DNA of 64,000 bases from positions 62,001 to 126,000 of the forward strand of contig JACKBI010000014.1 in assembly GCA_020634615.1 (NCBI GenBank), in the 5' to 3' direction. A program made the position numbers and the translations under genes. This stretch comes from Anaerolineales bacterium (GTDB lineage Bacteria; Chloroflexota; Anaerolineae; JAAEKA01). Numbering within the stretch: position 1 is the stretch's first letter; each line of letters starts with the position of its first letter. Shown piece by piece: positions 63,991-64,000 of the stretch. The notes under the pieces are model-generated. The model was not told the DNA's origin. It did no database searches and was given only the letters and a program-made list of their open reading frames with translations.

Positions 63991-64000
63991 CTCTTAGTCG

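Overview
The window is GC-rich (clearly above 60% by eye), bacterial and densely coding on both strands. The gene families and style fit a Chloroflexota (Anaerolineae/Caldilineae-like) genome. Signs of this are menaquinone-type UbiE with UbiX, a CHAT/ParB-like/USP protein repertoire, PT-rich secreted proteins, many promoters placed directly on start codons, and many degenerate 7-, 8- and 9-bp tandem arrays between genes. The taxonomic call is inference; no rRNA or tRNA gene was seen. No CRISPR array and no complete insertion sequence were found.

Layout. 1-2.4 kb: end of a ROK-like gene, a DUF427 gene and an SDR. 2.4-7.9 kb: a tightly packed minus-strand operon of two soluble glycosyltransferases, two polytopic membrane glycosyltransferases, a small protein and a DoxX-like membrane protein. 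8-9.7 kb: NUDIX hydrolase, DsrE, and a Lrp/AsnC-RAM + TusA-like gene interrupted by an in-frame TGA. 9.9-12.7 kb: two adjacent radical SAM genes and a divergent cyclase. 12.9-16 kb: a GmrSD-type DUF262 gene followed by selD, which is itself a selenoprotein gene with a TGA at codon 17. 16-24 kb: ABC-F ATPase, SDR, ParB-like/USP protein, UbiE, UbiX, PNPOx and a methyltransferase. 23.9-29 kb: two small toxin-antitoxin-like pairs either side of a large class A penicillin-binding protein. 29.1-35 kb: a single-chain restriction-modification protein followed by a CHAT-domain protease, a likely defence operon. 35-47 kb: housekeeping block (ParB-like paralogue, pyruvate kinase, CTP synthase with an attenuator-like leader, YebC, RuvC, OmpR-type regulator, RuvA, pseudokinase, MurF-Alr fusion). 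47-64 kb: small enzymes, secreted and lipoproteins, a HigBA pair whose toxin carries a frameshift, a B12-type radical SAM protein, a membrane glycosyltransferase and an FGE-like protein.

Themes. (1) Selenocysteine use is directly supported by selD, which makes the second in-frame TGA, followed by a perfect 8-bp hairpin, worth testing. (2) An 87-bp element with terminal inverted repeats occurs twice, at 8.0 and 63.9 kb in opposite orientation. (3) Short-period arrays lie between genes and also enter at least two coding sequences in frame. (4) At least seven genes look leaderless, with a -10 box 6-7 bp before the start codon. (5) The restriction-modification gene is a mosaic, is bracketed by 13-bp direct repeats, and is coupled to a CHAT protease gene.
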